A DNA stretch of 64,000 nt from Streptomyces plumbidurans (lineage in GTDB: Bacteria; Actinomycetota; Actinomycetes; Streptomycetales; Streptomycetaceae), in assembly GCF_019857225.1 (NCBI RefSeq), contig NZ_JAFJSY010000028.1, positions 1-64,000 on the forward strand. The letters run 5' to 3'. Shown here piece by piece: positions 48,164-56,630 of this stretch. The notes under the pieces were generated by a model that did no database searches, was not told where the DNA came from, and was given only the letters and a program-made list of their open reading frames with translations. The number at the start of each line of letters is the position of its first letter. Within the stretch, counting starts at the first letter, position 1. Both the position numbers and the translations under genes were made by a program.

Positions 48164-48236
48164 TCAAGCAAGTGCGACGAGATCCGCGTAGTCCGCGCCC
48201 CACAGGTCCTCGACACCGTCCGGAAGCAGAATGATC
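48098..48236. promoter_or_regulatory. Cluster of seven GATC sites beside gbn
   Basis: GATC occurs at 48098, 48116, 48135, 48150, 48162, 48181 and 48233; the first six fall within 87 bp with spacings of 18, 19, 15, 12 and 19. One more (47868) lies 40 bp before the gbn start codon. In DNA of this composition GATC is expected about once per 400 bp. As Gbn recognises GATC, this is a candidate strong binding patch near its own gene. Confidence 0.6.
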
Positions 48237-49762
48237 CGCTCCGGCTGCAGTGCCTCGACGGCGCCCTCGTCGTGGGTGACGAGGACGACGGCGCCCTTGT
48301 AGGTGCGCAGCGCGCCGAGGATCTCCTCGCGGGAGGCGGGGTCGAGGTTGTTGGTCGGCTCGTCCAGGAGCAGGACGTTGGCGGAGGAGACCACCAGGGT
48401 GGCCAGCGCGAGACGGGTCTTCTCGCCGCCGGAGAGCACACCGGCCGGCTTGTCGACGTCGTCGCCGGAGAACAGGAACGAGCCGAGCACCTTGCGGACC
48501 TCGACGAGGTCCATGTCGGGGGCGGCCGAGCGCATGTTCTCCAGGACCGTGCGGCCGGGGTCCAGGGTCTCGTGCTCCTGGGCGTAGTAGCCGAGCTTGA
48601 GGCCGTGGCCAGGGGCGACCATGCCGGTGTCGGGCTGCTCCACGCCCGCGAGCAGGCGCAGCAGGGTGGTCTTGCCCGCGCCGTTCAGACCGAGGATGAC
48701 GACCCGGGAGCCCTTGTCGATGGCCAGGTCGACGTCGGTGAAGATCTCCAGTGAGCCGTACGACTTCGACAGGCCCTCGGCGGTGAGCGGGGTCTTGCCG
48801 CAGGGCGCGGGCTCGGGGAAGCGGAGCTTGGCGACCTTGTCGGAGACGCGCACCGCCTCCAGGCCGGCGAGCAGCCGGTCGGCGCGCTTGGCCATGTTCT
48901 GCGCGGCGACCGTCTTGGTGGCCTTGGCGCGCATCTTGTCGGCCTGCGAGTGCAGGGCGGCGGCCTTCTTCTCGGCGTTCTGCCGCTCGCGGCGGCGGCG
49001 CTTCTCGTCGGCCTCGCGCTGCTGCTGGTAGAGCTTCCAGCCCATGTTGTAGACGTCGATCTGGGCGCGGTTGGCGTCCAGGTAGAACACCTTGTTCACG
49101 ACCGTCTCGACCAGGTCGACGTCGTGGGAGATCACGATGAAGCCGCCGCGGTACGTCTTCAGGTAGTCCCGCAGCCAGACGATCGAGTCGGCGTCGAGGT
49201 GGTTCGTGGGCTCGTCGAGCAGCAGGGTGTCCGCGTCCGAGAACAGGATCCGAGCCAGCTCGATACGGCGGCGCTGACCGCCGGAGAGGGTGTGCAGCGG
49301 CTGGCCGAGCACCCGGTCGGGCAGGCCCAGCGCGGCGGCGATGGTGGCGGCCTCGGCCTCGGCGGCGTATCCGCCCTTGGTGAGGAACTCCGTCTCCTGG
49401 CGCTCGTACTGCCTGAGGGCCTTCTCGCGGGTGGCGCCCTGGCCATTGGCGATGCGCTGTTCGTTGTCGCGCATCTTGCGGATCAGCACGTCGAGGCCGC
49501 GCGCGGACAGGATGCGGTCGCGGGCGAGGACGTCGAGGTCGCCGGTGCGGGGGTCCTGCGGGAGGTAGCCGACCTCTCCGGAGCGGGTGATCTGGCCGCC
49601 GGCCGGGATCCCCTCACCGGCCAGGCACTTGGTCAGTGTGGTCTTGCCCGCGCCGTTGCGGCCGACCAAGCCGATGCGGTCGCCCTTGGCGACACGGAAG
49701 GTGGCGGACTCGATGAGGACACGGGCGCCGGCGCGCAGCTCGATACCGGTGGCGGAGATCAC
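48164..49762 (-). CDS. ABC-F family ATP-binding protein (ribosome-associated)
   Basis: A 532-residue protein with two ABC domains and no membrane segments. Domain 1: Walker A GRNGAGKTT, signature LSGGQRRR, Walker B LLLDEPTNHLD. Linker rich in Lys/Arg/Ala helices (EADEKRRRRERQNAEKKAAA). Domain 2: Walker A GLNGAGKTT, LSGGEKTR, LLLDEPTNNLD. ABC-F proteins bind the ribosomal E site; some protect against antibiotics, others tune translation. The length and linker fit the housekeeping type rather than the classical antibiotic-resistance members. ATG 49762. Confidence 0.92.
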   Translation of the reverse strand: MISATGIELRAGARVLIESATFRVAKGDRIGLVGRNGAGKTTLTKCLAGEGIPAGGQITRSGEVGYLPQDPRTGDLDVLARDRILSARGLDVLIRKMRDNEQRIANGQGATREKALRQYERQETEFLTKGGYAAEAEAATIAAALGLPDRVLGQPLHTLSGGQRRRIELARILFSDADTLLLDEPTNHLDADSIVWLRDYLKTYRGGFIVISHDVDLVETVVNKVFYLDANRAQIDVYNMGWKLYQQQREADEKRRRRERQNAEKKAAALHSQADKMRAKATKTVAAQNMAKRADRLLAGLEAVRVSDKVAKLRFPEPAPCGKTPLTAEGLSKSYGSLEIFTDVDLAIDKGSRVVILGLNGAGKTTLLRLLAGVEQPDTGMVAPGHGLKLGYYAQEHETLDPGRTVLENMRSAAPDMDLVEVRKVLGSFLFSGDDVDKPAGVLSGGEKTRLALATLVVSSANVLLLDEPTNNLDPASREEILGALRTYKGAVVLVTHDEGAVEALQPERIILLPDGVEDLWGADYADLVALA

Positions 49763-49903
49763 GGACAGGCTCCAGGGCAGACAGGGGTGGCGGGTGTGGG
49801 CGGCTGAGGACGTTCCCGCCGTCTAATGCGCGAGGAGAATGGCCATGGGCCAAGTCTAACGGGGCGCTGCAAGCGGTTTTTCCGGGTTCGGGGGTTCGGG
49901 CGG

Positions 49904-49929
49904 CCGGGCGTGACGAACGGCACGCCCGG
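49904..49929 (-). terminator. Hairpin after the unknown 466-residue gene
   Basis: CCGGGCGTG (49904-49912) pairs with CACGCCCGG (49921-49929), 25 bp beyond the stop codon on the minus strand and before the ABC-F promoter. Confidence 0.6.
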
Positions 49930-49953
49930 ACCCGTGAGCGCCCCGGCTCCGGA

Positions 49954-51354
49954 CTAGCTGCCGCCGGTGTGCACCTGGAAGGCGGCGCGGCGGACGGCCT
50001 TCGCGAGGGCCGGGTCGGGGTGGGCCGCGGCGAGCGCGACCAGGACCTGCACGGTGCGGGGGTGGCCGACGGCGCGCACCTCGTCCAGGAGCAGCGGGAC
50101 GGTCGCCTGCACGGCCGACTCCAGATGCCGTACGAGCATCGGGGCCTCGCCGTGGTCGGCCACGGCGGCGGCGGTGTCGACCCAGAGCCAGGTGGCCTCC
50201 TCGCGGGTGAGGACCTCGTGGGCGTCCTCGGGGTCGACGCCGTCGTGCTCGGCCAGCCACAGCAGGGCGTACGGCCGCAGGGTGGGCTCCTCGGCCACGG
50301 CCCTGACGTCGGGCTCCGCGGGGGCGCCGACCACGCGCAGCGCCTCGAAGGCGAGGCCGCGCAGCAGTGCGTCGTCGCCGCGGGCTGCGTCGACGAGTTC
50401 GGTGACGGCGCTCTTGACGGGGCGGGCGGCGAGCCAGGCGCGGTACTCGGCGCGCGCGGCATTGGGGCGCAGCTGGGCGCAGCCGCGCAGCATGTCCTCG
50501 GCGGACTGCTCGATGTTCCCCGCAGGGCTCTGTGCGGCCACACAGATCTGCTCCAGCTTGACCCAGACCGCCCAGCTGCCGAGCGGGGTGAGCGTGGCCT
50601 GTCCGCCGCCGTAGGTGAGGGCGCCGACGGAGGCGAGGGCGTGCAGGGCCCAGTCGAGGAGCGGGGCGAGCGGGGTGTCGGGGGTCTGCGGCGGTTCCAC
50701 GGGTTCGGGCTGCGGGCCGTAGGGGATCTCGCAGCGTTCGGTGCGCAGTTCGGTGACGCGCTGCTCCAGCAGGTCGAGGAGCTGGGCGACCGGGACGGGG
50801 CCGGCCGACAGCTGCAGGAAGGAGAGCACCTGGGGCATGGCCGAGACGACCTCGGCGACGGCGGCGGGCTCGTGGTGCGCGGGCTCGGGGTGGGCGAGCG
50901 ACCAGGCGTCGAACAGGGCGACCCAGCCGCGCAGTACGGCGCTGTCGTCGCGGTTCCAGGCCCGTAGCCGCCAGCCGGGGCGGGCGATGTCGCCATGCAC
51001 CTCGATGAGACCGGCGAGGCGGGCGGTGTCCCAGTCGGCGCGCACCTGAACCACGGTCAGGCCCAGCTCCGCGGCGGCCCGTTCGGCGGTGGCGTCGGAG
51101 AGCGTGGCCTTGCCGTCAGCGGTCGCGCCGTCCCCGCCGGGGCCGAGCGCGGCGTCGGCCCAGCGGGCGACGCGGGCTGCCGCGGCCAGACCGGAGCGTG
51201 CCATTCTGGCCAGCTCCGCGGGTGCCGGCGTGCCCTCCGGGGGGTGGGGCGCGGGGCGGCGCTGGCGCCGCTGGTTCACAGCTGATGGGGCGGCGGCCAG
51301 GGGTCGCGGGCGGACGAGTCGAAGCCTGGAGTCGCGCGGGATACGGGACGTCAC
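49954..51354 (-). CDS. Large conserved Streptomyces protein of unknown function
   Basis: A 466-residue soluble protein. After an Arg/Pro-rich start (TSRIPRDSRLRLVRPRPLAA) it is mostly helical, with Trp-containing segments (ADWDTARLAGLIEVHGDIAR; LTPLGSWAVWVKLEQICVAA) and a C-terminal part of short Ala/Leu helical repeats (RGLAFEALRVVGAPAEPDVR; PRTVQVLVALAAAHPDPALA) like HEAT repeats. I do not recognise the family. The GTG at 51354 is chosen; the frame stays open to 51429 with no better ribosome-binding site. Function unknown. Confidence 0.72.
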   Translation of the reverse strand: MTSRIPRDSRLRLVRPRPLAAAPSAVNQRRQRRPAPHPPEGTPAPAELARMARSGLAAAARVARWADAALGPGGDGATADGKATLSDATAERAAAELGLTVVQVRADWDTARLAGLIEVHGDIARPGWRLRAWNRDDSAVLRGWVALFDAWSLAHPEPAHHEPAAVAEVVSAMPQVLSFLQLSAGPVPVAQLLDLLEQRVTELRTERCEIPYGPQPEPVEPPQTPDTPLAPLLDWALHALASVGALTYGGGQATLTPLGSWAVWVKLEQICVAAQSPAGNIEQSAEDMLRGCAQLRPNAARAEYRAWLAARPVKSAVTELVDAARGDDALLRGLAFEALRVVGAPAEPDVRAVAEEPTLRPYALLWLAEHDGVDPEDAHEVLTREEATWLWVDTAAAVADHGEAPMLVRHLESAVQATVPLLLDEVRAVGHPRTVQVLVALAAAHPDPALAKAVRRAAFQVHTGGS

Positions 51355-51605
51355 GGGTGCAGTCTTCCGGTTGACGGTCCGAAAACCCAAACGGAATGTC
51401 ACGCCGGGCGACGGGACTGGCCAACGCACGGGGTCCTGCGAGCGGCCCGGGGCCGGGAACAGGCCAGTGGTACACCCTTAAACGGAATCGTATGAACTGT
51501 TCGGCCGCCCCGGCAAAACGCCCCCCGAAGGCCGCTCGAGCGGGTTGCACGAGCGGCAGCTTGGCGGGGCGCATCGGCGGGGCGCTTCGGCGGCGGCCGA
51601 GCAAG

Positions 51606-52724
51606 TCACATCAGCGGCGTGAGGAAGCGGCGCAGGGCTTCCTCGTATGCCTTCGGGTCGGCGTTCCACATTGCTGCGTGGGGGGCCTCGGGGACGGTGT
51701 GCAGGGCGATGAGGTTGGGGCGGGTGTTTGCTAGGCGGCGGGAGTGTTCCCAGGGGGCCAGGGTGTCGTCCGGGCCGTGGAAGATCATCGTGGGCACGGT
51801 GAGTCCCGCTGCCTCGGCGGTGCGGTCGCGTTCCAGGCCCGTGCGTCCCTGGGCGGCGCGCACGGCGAGTGGCAGCAGGGCGCCCGGGGTGCGGCGGGCC
51901 GACGCGAGGGCGCGCAGTGTGGTCGGCCAGCTGAGGACCGGGGAGTCGAGGACCAGCCCCGAGATGCTGTCGCGCAGCGCGGAGCGCACGGCGGCGCGCA
52001 GCGCCATGGTGGCACCGGTGGACCAGCCGTGCAGGACGACCTGCCGGGCACCGTTGTCCACGGCGAACCGGATGGCCGCGTCCACGTCGCGCCACTCCGT
52101 CTCGCCCAGGTGGTTGAGTCCGTCCGGGGAGCGGGGCGCACCGCGGTCGCCGCGGTAGGCGAGGTCGAGCACCGGGAAGCGCTGGCGGTGCAGGAACTCC
52201 ATGACGTTCAGGGGGTGTTCTCGGGTGGCGCCCAGGCCGTGCACCGTGATCACCCAGGTGTCGCGGACCCCGGGAACGAACCAGGCGGGCAGGGAGCCGA
52301 GTTCGCCGGGGATGTCGACGTCGGTGTAGTTGAGCGAGAGGGCCGAACGCGGGTCGCCGATGTGCACGTTCGGGGTCAGCCGCACCTTGTCGCCCGGTTC
52401 CGGCGTGCCGCGCGTGACCCGTTCCAGGCGGCGCACGACGGTGTCGGCGGAGTGCGTGGCCGTGTCGAGGACCGGGCCGACGACCGCGTGGGTGCCGTCG
52501 CCCGCGAGGCCGTACGTACCCGGGCGCAGCGCCGCCAGATGGCGGGTGAGCGCGATCTGCCCGGCGGCCGTGGCGTGCACGGTGAGCCTGGGCTCGGAGG
52601 GCAGGGGTCTGCCCGGGGGCGCCTTCAGCGCCGCGTCGCTCGCGAACCGCCCGGCGGCCACGCTCGCGACGCCGGCCGCCAGGGCTACGGTGACGGCCGC
52701 GGCCGTCGCTTTGACAGTGCGCAC
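51606..52724 (-). CDS. Alpha/beta hydrolase, probably membrane-anchored
   Basis: A 372-residue protein with an N-terminal anchor (VKATAAAVTVALAAGVASVA) and an alpha/beta hydrolase core: HGLGATREHPLNVMEFLHRQ, nucleophile elbow HGWSTGATMAL (G-W-S-T-G), Asp in FHGPDDTLAPWEHS and final His in APHAAMWNADPKAY. The family includes lipases and peptidases; substrate unknown. The start is uncertain: GTG 52724 has GGAGGG directly before it (too close), and a GTG at 52814 is also in frame with no clear ribosome-binding site. Confidence 0.82.
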   Translation of the reverse strand: MRTVKATAAAVTVALAAGVASVAAGRFASDAALKAPPGRPLPSEPRLTVHATAAGQIALTRHLAALRPGTYGLAGDGTHAVVGPVLDTATHSADTVVRRLERVTRGTPEPGDKVRLTPNVHIGDPRSALSLNYTDVDIPGELGSLPAWFVPGVRDTWVITVHGLGATREHPLNVMEFLHRQRFPVLDLAYRGDRGAPRSPDGLNHLGETEWRDVDAAIRFAVDNGARQVVLHGWSTGATMALRAAVRSALRDSISGLVLDSPVLSWPTTLRALASARRTPGALLPLAVRAAQGRTGLERDRTAEAAGLTVPTMIFHGPDDTLAPWEHSRRLANTRPNLIALHTVPEAPHAAMWNADPKAYEEALRRFLTPLM

Positions 52725-52875
52725 CCCTCCAGTGTCCCGGCGGACCGGGTGACCGGCCAGCGGGAGGACGGGACGGGGTGATGCGGCTTGCCGCCGAAGG
52801 TGTGGTGTGCTCACGGCACTTCGGGTACCCCGCGGTGCCGGATGTGTGGCTCCCGTCTGCTCACCCCCGCTGCCC

Positions 52876-53607
52876 CTACCCCTGCTGCCCGTACCCCCGC
52901 AGCCTCTCCCCCACCTCCGCCACCTGTTCGCGGGAGAGGAGGGCCGGGGTCAGGCCCGGGACGGACGACGCGGTCAGCCACAGGCGGCACATCCACTCCA
53001 GCTGCGCCGTGCGGTCGTAGGCCTGGTCCAGGGTGGCGCCGTAGGTGATCGTGCCGTGGTTCTGGAGCAGGCAGCCGGTGCGGTCGGCGAGGGCGCGGAG
53101 CATGTTCTCGGCCAACTCGTCGGTGCCGTATGTCGCATACGGCGCAACTCGGACGGGTCCGCCGAGGGCCGCCGCCATGTAGTGGATCGTCGGGAGCTCG
53201 GGGACGAGCGTCGAGACGGCGGTCGCGTGCACGGCGTGCGTGTGCACGATGGCGACCGCGTCGGTGGTGCGGTACACGGCGAGGTGCATGGGCAGCTCGC
53301 TGGTCGGGAGCAGGGTGCCGAGCACCTGCCGGCCCGCGAGGTCCACGCCGGTCACGTCGTCCGGCGCGAGCCGGTCGTAGGGCACACCCGAGGGCGTGAC
53401 CAGCACCGTGTCGCCCACTCGGACGGAGACATTGCCGGACGTGCCGACGACCAGCCCCTCGAACACCGTGCGGCGGGCCGTGGCGACGAGAGCCTCCCAG
53501 GCGCGCGCCTCCTCGGGGAGCGCACTCCTCCCCCACGCCTCCGGCACATCCTGTGCGCCCTCCCGGGTGCCCCGCCCGTCCCCCTGGTCCCGCTGCTGCT
53601 CCGCCAT
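52876..53607 (-). CDS. Class II aldolase/adducin family protein
   Basis: A 243-residue protein with the zinc-dependent fold: GTSGNVSVRVGDTVLVTPSG near 55, IVHTHAVHATAVSTL (zinc His pair) near 115, and LLQNHGTITYGATLDQAYDR near 185 with the third His. Members split sugar-1-phosphates such as fuculose or ribulose phosphate, or act in methionine salvage. The substrate is not indicated by neighbours. ATG 53607. Confidence 0.88.
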   Translation of the reverse strand: MAEQQRDQGDGRGTREGAQDVPEAWGRSALPEEARAWEALVATARRTVFEGLVVGTSGNVSVRVGDTVLVTPSGVPYDRLAPDDVTGVDLAGRQVLGTLLPTSELPMHLAVYRTTDAVAIVHTHAVHATAVSTLVPELPTIHYMAAALGGPVRVAPYATYGTDELAENMLRALADRTGCLLQNHGTITYGATLDQAYDRTAQLEWMCRLWLTASSVPGLTPALLSREQVAEVGERLRGYGQQG

Positions 53608-53726
53608 GCCGCGATCCTGCCAGGAGCGCCCTCAACGCGCCGCCGGGCGGGGCACTTTAGGACGGAAGCCAAGCTTCCGAAAGTCTGCATATGCGCACAA
53701 ATCACCTTGTCGTCCTGCTTGGCCGG

Positions 53727-53750
53727 AGATCGCCGAGCATGTGGCGATCT
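53727..53750. promoter_or_regulatory. Inverted repeat AGATCGCC...GGCGATCT before the lysozyme gene
   Basis: AGATCGCC (53727-53734) and GGCGATCT (53743-53750) form a perfect 8-bp inverted repeat with an 8-nt centre, 53 bp upstream of the GH25 start. Candidate operator or leader hairpin. Confidence 0.5.
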
Positions 53751-53802
53751 TCCAGTAGCCTCCCGTTGATTTGTCGTGCACGTTGCCATTCCGGGGGGAA
53801 GC

Positions 53803-54552
53803 ATGGCTCGTGATCGCAAACCGTTCCGCCGCCGCACCCGTGTGATCGCGGCCTCCGTGGCGGCGCTCACCGCGGGCGGGGCCGTCCTCACCGGGCTTCC
53901 GGCCTCGGCGGCGAGCCTGCCGAAGGGACACGACGTCTCCTCGCACCAGAAGAACGTCGACTGGTCGCGCGCGAAGGCCAATGGCGCCAGATTCGTCTAC
54001 ATCAAGGCCACCGAGTCCACCACGTACCGCAACCCGTACTTCACCAAGCAGTACGACGGCGCCCGCAAGGCCGGCATCATCCGCGGCGCCTACCACTTCG
54101 CACTGCCGGACAAGTCGTCGGGCAGGACCCAGGCGGCGTACTTCGCGCGCAACGGCGGCCGGTGGAGCGCGGACGGCTGGACGCTGCCGCCGGCGCTCGA
54201 CATCGAATACAACCCGTACGACAAGAAGCACAAGTGCTACGGCCTCAGCCACGCGAGCATGGTCGGGTGGATCAGGTCGTTCAGCAACGAGATGTACCGG
54301 CGCACCGGCCGCCACCCGGTGATCTACACGACCACCCGCTGGTGGAACACCTGCACCGGCAGCAGCCGCGCGTTCGCCTCGAACCACGCGCTGTGGCTGG
54401 CCCGCCCCAACTCAGAGGATGCGGGAGCACTGCCCGCCGGATGGTCGTTCTGGACCTTCTGGCAGTACGGCAGCAGCGGCAGCCTGCCGGGTGACCAGAA
54501 TCTCTTCAACGGGTCCGCCGCCCAGCTGAAGCAGTTCGCCAGGGGGCGCTAG
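53803..54552 (+). CDS. Secreted GH25 lysozyme (muramidase)
   Basis: A 249-residue secreted enzyme. Signal peptide 1-37 (VIAASVAALTAGGAVLTGLP, ASA cleavage). The GH25 barrel follows: GHDVSSHQKNVDWSRAKANG (the D of the catalytic pair in the first strand), FVYIKATESTTYRNPYF, GAYHFALPDKSSG, ALDIEYNPYD with the D-x-E active site, and GWSFWTFWQYG. Two Cys (CYGL and NTCTGS) may form a disulfide. It hydrolyses the muramic-glucosamine bond of peptidoglycan. ATG 53803 has GGGGGGAA upstream. Confidence 0.93.
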   Translation: MARDRKPFRRRTRVIAASVAALTAGGAVLTGLPASAASLPKGHDVSSHQKNVDWSRAKANGARFVYIKATESTTYRNPYFTKQYDGARKAGIIRGAYHFALPDKSSGRTQAAYFARNGGRWSADGWTLPPALDIEYNPYDKKHKCYGLSHASMVGWIRSFSNEMYRRTGRHPVIYTTTRWWNTCTGSSRAFASNHALWLARPNSEDAGALPAGWSFWTFWQYGSSGSLPGDQNLFNGSAAQLKQFARGR

Positions 54553-54646
54553 CCGGGGGGCCTCGAGAGGGCACCGAAGGACCGGGGGCCGCCGGAACCG
54601 GGCGGAGCGGCGGCCTCCTCACCTGGACACTCCCACGCCCCTCCCA

Positions 54647-54679
54647 GTTCACTTGCCGTTCACCCAGGTTGCTTACGGT
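54647..54679 (+). promoter_or_regulatory. PHO box (PhoP-binding direct repeats) before the phosphate transporter gene
   Basis: GTTCACTTGCC (54647-54657) and GTTCACCCAGG (54658-54668) are adjacent 11-nt units matching the Streptomyces PHO-box unit, followed by a weaker TTGCTTACGGT (54669-54679). The array ends 37 bp before the Pit start codon. PhoP control of Pit transporter genes has been described in S. coelicolor (pitH2, from memory), which supports the call. Confidence 0.85.
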
Positions 54680-54715
54680 CAAGCGACCGATGACTTCGAA
54701 CGATTGCCTGGGTAA

Positions 54716-55963
54716 ATGGAAAACTTCTCGCTGATCCTCGCGATTGTGGTCGTAACCGCACTCGCGTTTGATTTCACGAACGGTTTCCACGACACCGCCA
54801 ACGCGATGGCCACCACCATCTCGACCGGCGCACTCAAGCCCAAGGTCGCGGTGGCCATGTCCGCCGTGCTGAACCTTGTCGGCGCCTTCCTCTCGGTGGA
54901 GGTCGCCAACACGATCTCCAAAGGTCTCGTCGACGAGGCCGGCATACGTCCCGAGGTCATATTCGCGGCGCTGGTCGGCGCGATCCTCTGGAACCTGGCG
55001 ACCTGGCTGCTGGGACTCCCCTCCAGCTCCTCGCACGCCCTGATGGGCGGACTGATCGGCGCCACCATCGCCTCGGCCGGCCTGGGCGCCGTCCACGGCG
55101 ACGTACTCGTCACCAAGGTGCTCCTGCCGGCGCTCGCCGCCCCGATCGTGGCGGGCCTCGCCGCGATGCTCGCGACCCGGCTGTCGTACGGAATCGGCGG
55201 GAAGACCGAGGGCAAGGCCGCCGAGAAGGGCTACCGCGCCGGGCAGATCGCCTCCGCCGGCCTGGTCTCCCTGGCCCACGGCACGAACGACGCGCAGAAG
55301 ACGATGGGCATCATCACCCTCGCCCTGGTCGCCGGCGGTGTCGTCGCCCCCGACTCCGACCCGCCCACCTGGGTCATCCTCTCCGCCGGCCTCGCCATCG
55401 CGCTCGGCACCTACATCGGCGGCTGGCGCATCATCCGCACGATGGGCAAGGGCCTGACCGAGCTTCAGCCGCAGCAGGGCTTCGCCGCCCAGACCAGTGC
55501 GGCGACCGCGATCCTGGCCTCCTCGCACCTCGGCTTCTCCCTGTCCACCACGCATGTCGTCTCCGGTTCGGTGATGGGTGCGGGTCTCGGCCGCAAGGGC
55601 GGCGTGGTCCGCTGGTCGACCGCGACCCGGATGCTGGTCGCCTGGGTGCTGACGCTTCCGGCCGCCGCCGTGGTCGGCGCGGGCGCGGAATCCGTGACGG
55701 ACCTCGGCGACTGGGGCACCGCCGTGGTGGTCGTCTTCCTCGTGGCCGCCAGTGCCGCCATCTGGAAGCTGTCCCGCCGCCAGGTCGTCGACGCCACGAA
55801 CGTCAACGCCGCCGAGGAGCCGGCCGGCGTGGTGACCACGGCGATCGCCGCCGTGACCCCGCCGCCCGCAACCGCGGTGACCGAGGAGCTGACGGCCACC
55901 CTCCCCGCCCCGGTCACGCCCGCCACCCCCGAGTCGGCGACCCCGCCGGCCGCGACCGTCTGA
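54716..55963 (+). CDS. Low-affinity inorganic phosphate transporter (Pit family)
   Basis: A 415-residue protein with about ten membrane segments. The two signature repeats are FDFTNGFHDTANAMATTIST near residue 18 and AHGTNDAQKTMGIITLAL near residue 185. The C-terminal ~60 residues (EEPAGVVTTAIAAVTPPPAT) are Pro/Ala-rich and probably disordered. Pit carriers import metal-phosphate complexes with protons. Position and a PHO box suggest the S. coelicolor pitH2 orthologue. A 75-residue membrane protein follows after 30 bp. Confidence 0.93.
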   Translation: MENFSLILAIVVVTALAFDFTNGFHDTANAMATTISTGALKPKVAVAMSAVLNLVGAFLSVEVANTISKGLVDEAGIRPEVIFAALVGAILWNLATWLLGLPSSSSHALMGGLIGATIASAGLGAVHGDVLVTKVLLPALAAPIVAGLAAMLATRLSYGIGGKTEGKAAEKGYRAGQIASAGLVSLAHGTNDAQKTMGIITLALVAGGVVAPDSDPPTWVILSAGLAIALGTYIGGWRIIRTMGKGLTELQPQQGFAAQTSAATAILASSHLGFSLSTTHVVSGSVMGAGLGRKGGVVRWSTATRMLVAWVLTLPAAAVVGAGAESVTDLGDWGTAVVVVFLVAASAAIWKLSRRQVVDATNVNAAEEPAGVVTTAIAAVTPPPATAVTEELTATLPAPVTPATPESATPPAATV

Positions 55964-55993
55964 GCCCACCCGGCCCGAAGGAAGAGAAGCAGC

Positions 55994-56221
55994 ATGAAGA
56001 TCGACTGGGCAGCTCTGGGCTCCGTCTTCGGCGTCAGCCTCGCGGTCACCGTGGGCCTCGTCGCCCTGTTCACCCTCGGCGTCATGGGCCTCTCCCGCCG
56101 CGAACGCGCGGCAGCCCAGGGCAACTCGGCGACCCTCGCGCTCACCGGCGCGTACGTGGCCTTCGCGGGGTGCGTGGCGGCGGTGGCGTACGGGATCTCG
56201 CTGATCATGAACAAGAGCTGA
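55994..56221 (+). CDS. Small two-span membrane protein, cotranscribed with the Pit gene
   Basis: A 75-residue protein with two membrane segments (LGSVFGVSLAVTVGLVALFT; LTGAYVAFAGCVAAVAYGIS) and a short loop (LSRRERAAAQGNSA). ATG 55994 has GAAGGAAGAG upstream. It starts 30 bp after the Pit gene and ends before a strong terminator, so the two form an operon. Function unknown; likely an accessory to the phosphate transporter. Confidence 0.82.
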   Translation: MKIDWAALGSVFGVSLAVTVGLVALFTLGVMGLSRRERAAAQGNSATLALTGAYVAFAGCVAAVAYGISLIMNKS

Positions 56222-56246
56222 GTCACGGCCGAAGGCCGGCGTACCT

Positions 56247-56286
56247 GTGGTGCCGGGACGGTGATCCGTCCCGGCACCACACGTTT
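56247..56286 (+). terminator. Terminator of the Pit operon
   Basis: GTGGTGCCGGGACG (56247-56260) pairs perfectly with CGTCCCGGCACCAC (56267-56280), followed by ACGTTTCTG. Confidence 0.88.
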
Positions 56287-56344
56287 CTGTGTCCCCCGCG
56301 ACTCCCGGCGTGTGGGCCTGAGCACACTCTCCCGTCGCAGGTCA

Positions 56345-56500
56345 ACGGCAAGTTGACGGTTCTTCCGGGGGCGTGGTGGACTTCCGGGGCCATGTACGGC
56401 GGCGCGAGAGGAAGCCGGTGGAAGTCCGGCGCGGTCCCGCCACTGTCACCGGGGTAGGTAGCCCCGGGAGCCAGGAACTCTCACCGCCGGTCTCGTCGAA
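56345..56500 (+). ncRNA. Cobalamin riboswitch
   Basis: Conserved blocks in order: GGAAGCCGGTGGAAGTCCGG (56410-56429), GCGGTCCCGCCACTGTCACC (56431-56450; the GCCACTG box) and GGAGCCAGGAACTCTCACCG. These are the core of the adenosylcobalamin riboswitch. It precedes the cobD-cobQ-cobN-chelatase operon, so high cobalamin should reduce expression. The hairpin AGGGCG-TGGA-CACCCT (about 56502-56517) and the ribosome-binding site GTGAGGAC follow immediately, a likely expression platform. Boundaries are approximate. Confidence 0.92.
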
Positions 56501-56536
56501 CCAGGGCGTGGACACCCTGAGTGAGGACATATCGCC

Positions 56537-56626
56537 ATGCGCGGCTGCCTGTTGAGGACCTGTGGGGTGCGCCCACGGGCCGTCCCGGTCGACGTCCGAA
56601 GTCTGTTTCGTACCGCGGCCGGCTGA
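56537..56626 (+). CDS. 29-residue leader ORF between riboswitch and cobD
   Basis: ATG 56537 follows GAGTGAGGAC (about 8 bases upstream) and encodes MRGCLLRTCGVRPRAVPVDV RSLFRTAAG (29 residues, given in two parts), with TGA at 56624-56626, four bases before the cobD ATG. It contains two Cys and many Arg. The cobD start has no ribosome-binding site of its own (CCGGCTGAGCCG precedes it). The reading frame starts in the expected expression platform of the riboswitch, so translational coupling is plausible. Not proven as a protein. Confidence 0.5.
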   Translation: MRGCLLRTCGVRPRAVPVDVRSLFRTAAG

Positions 56627-56630
56627 GCCG

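Noticed and set aside
52725..52814. Longer start (GTG 52814) of the alpha/beta hydrolase
   Set aside because: The additional 30 residues are Arg/Pro-rich with no ribosome-binding site; the membrane anchor begins right after GTG 52724. The start remains uncertain.
56562..56630. Upstream in-frame start of cobD at 56562
   Set aside because: It adds 23 residues without family similarity and overlaps the leader frame; ATG 56631 gives the usual CobD N terminus.
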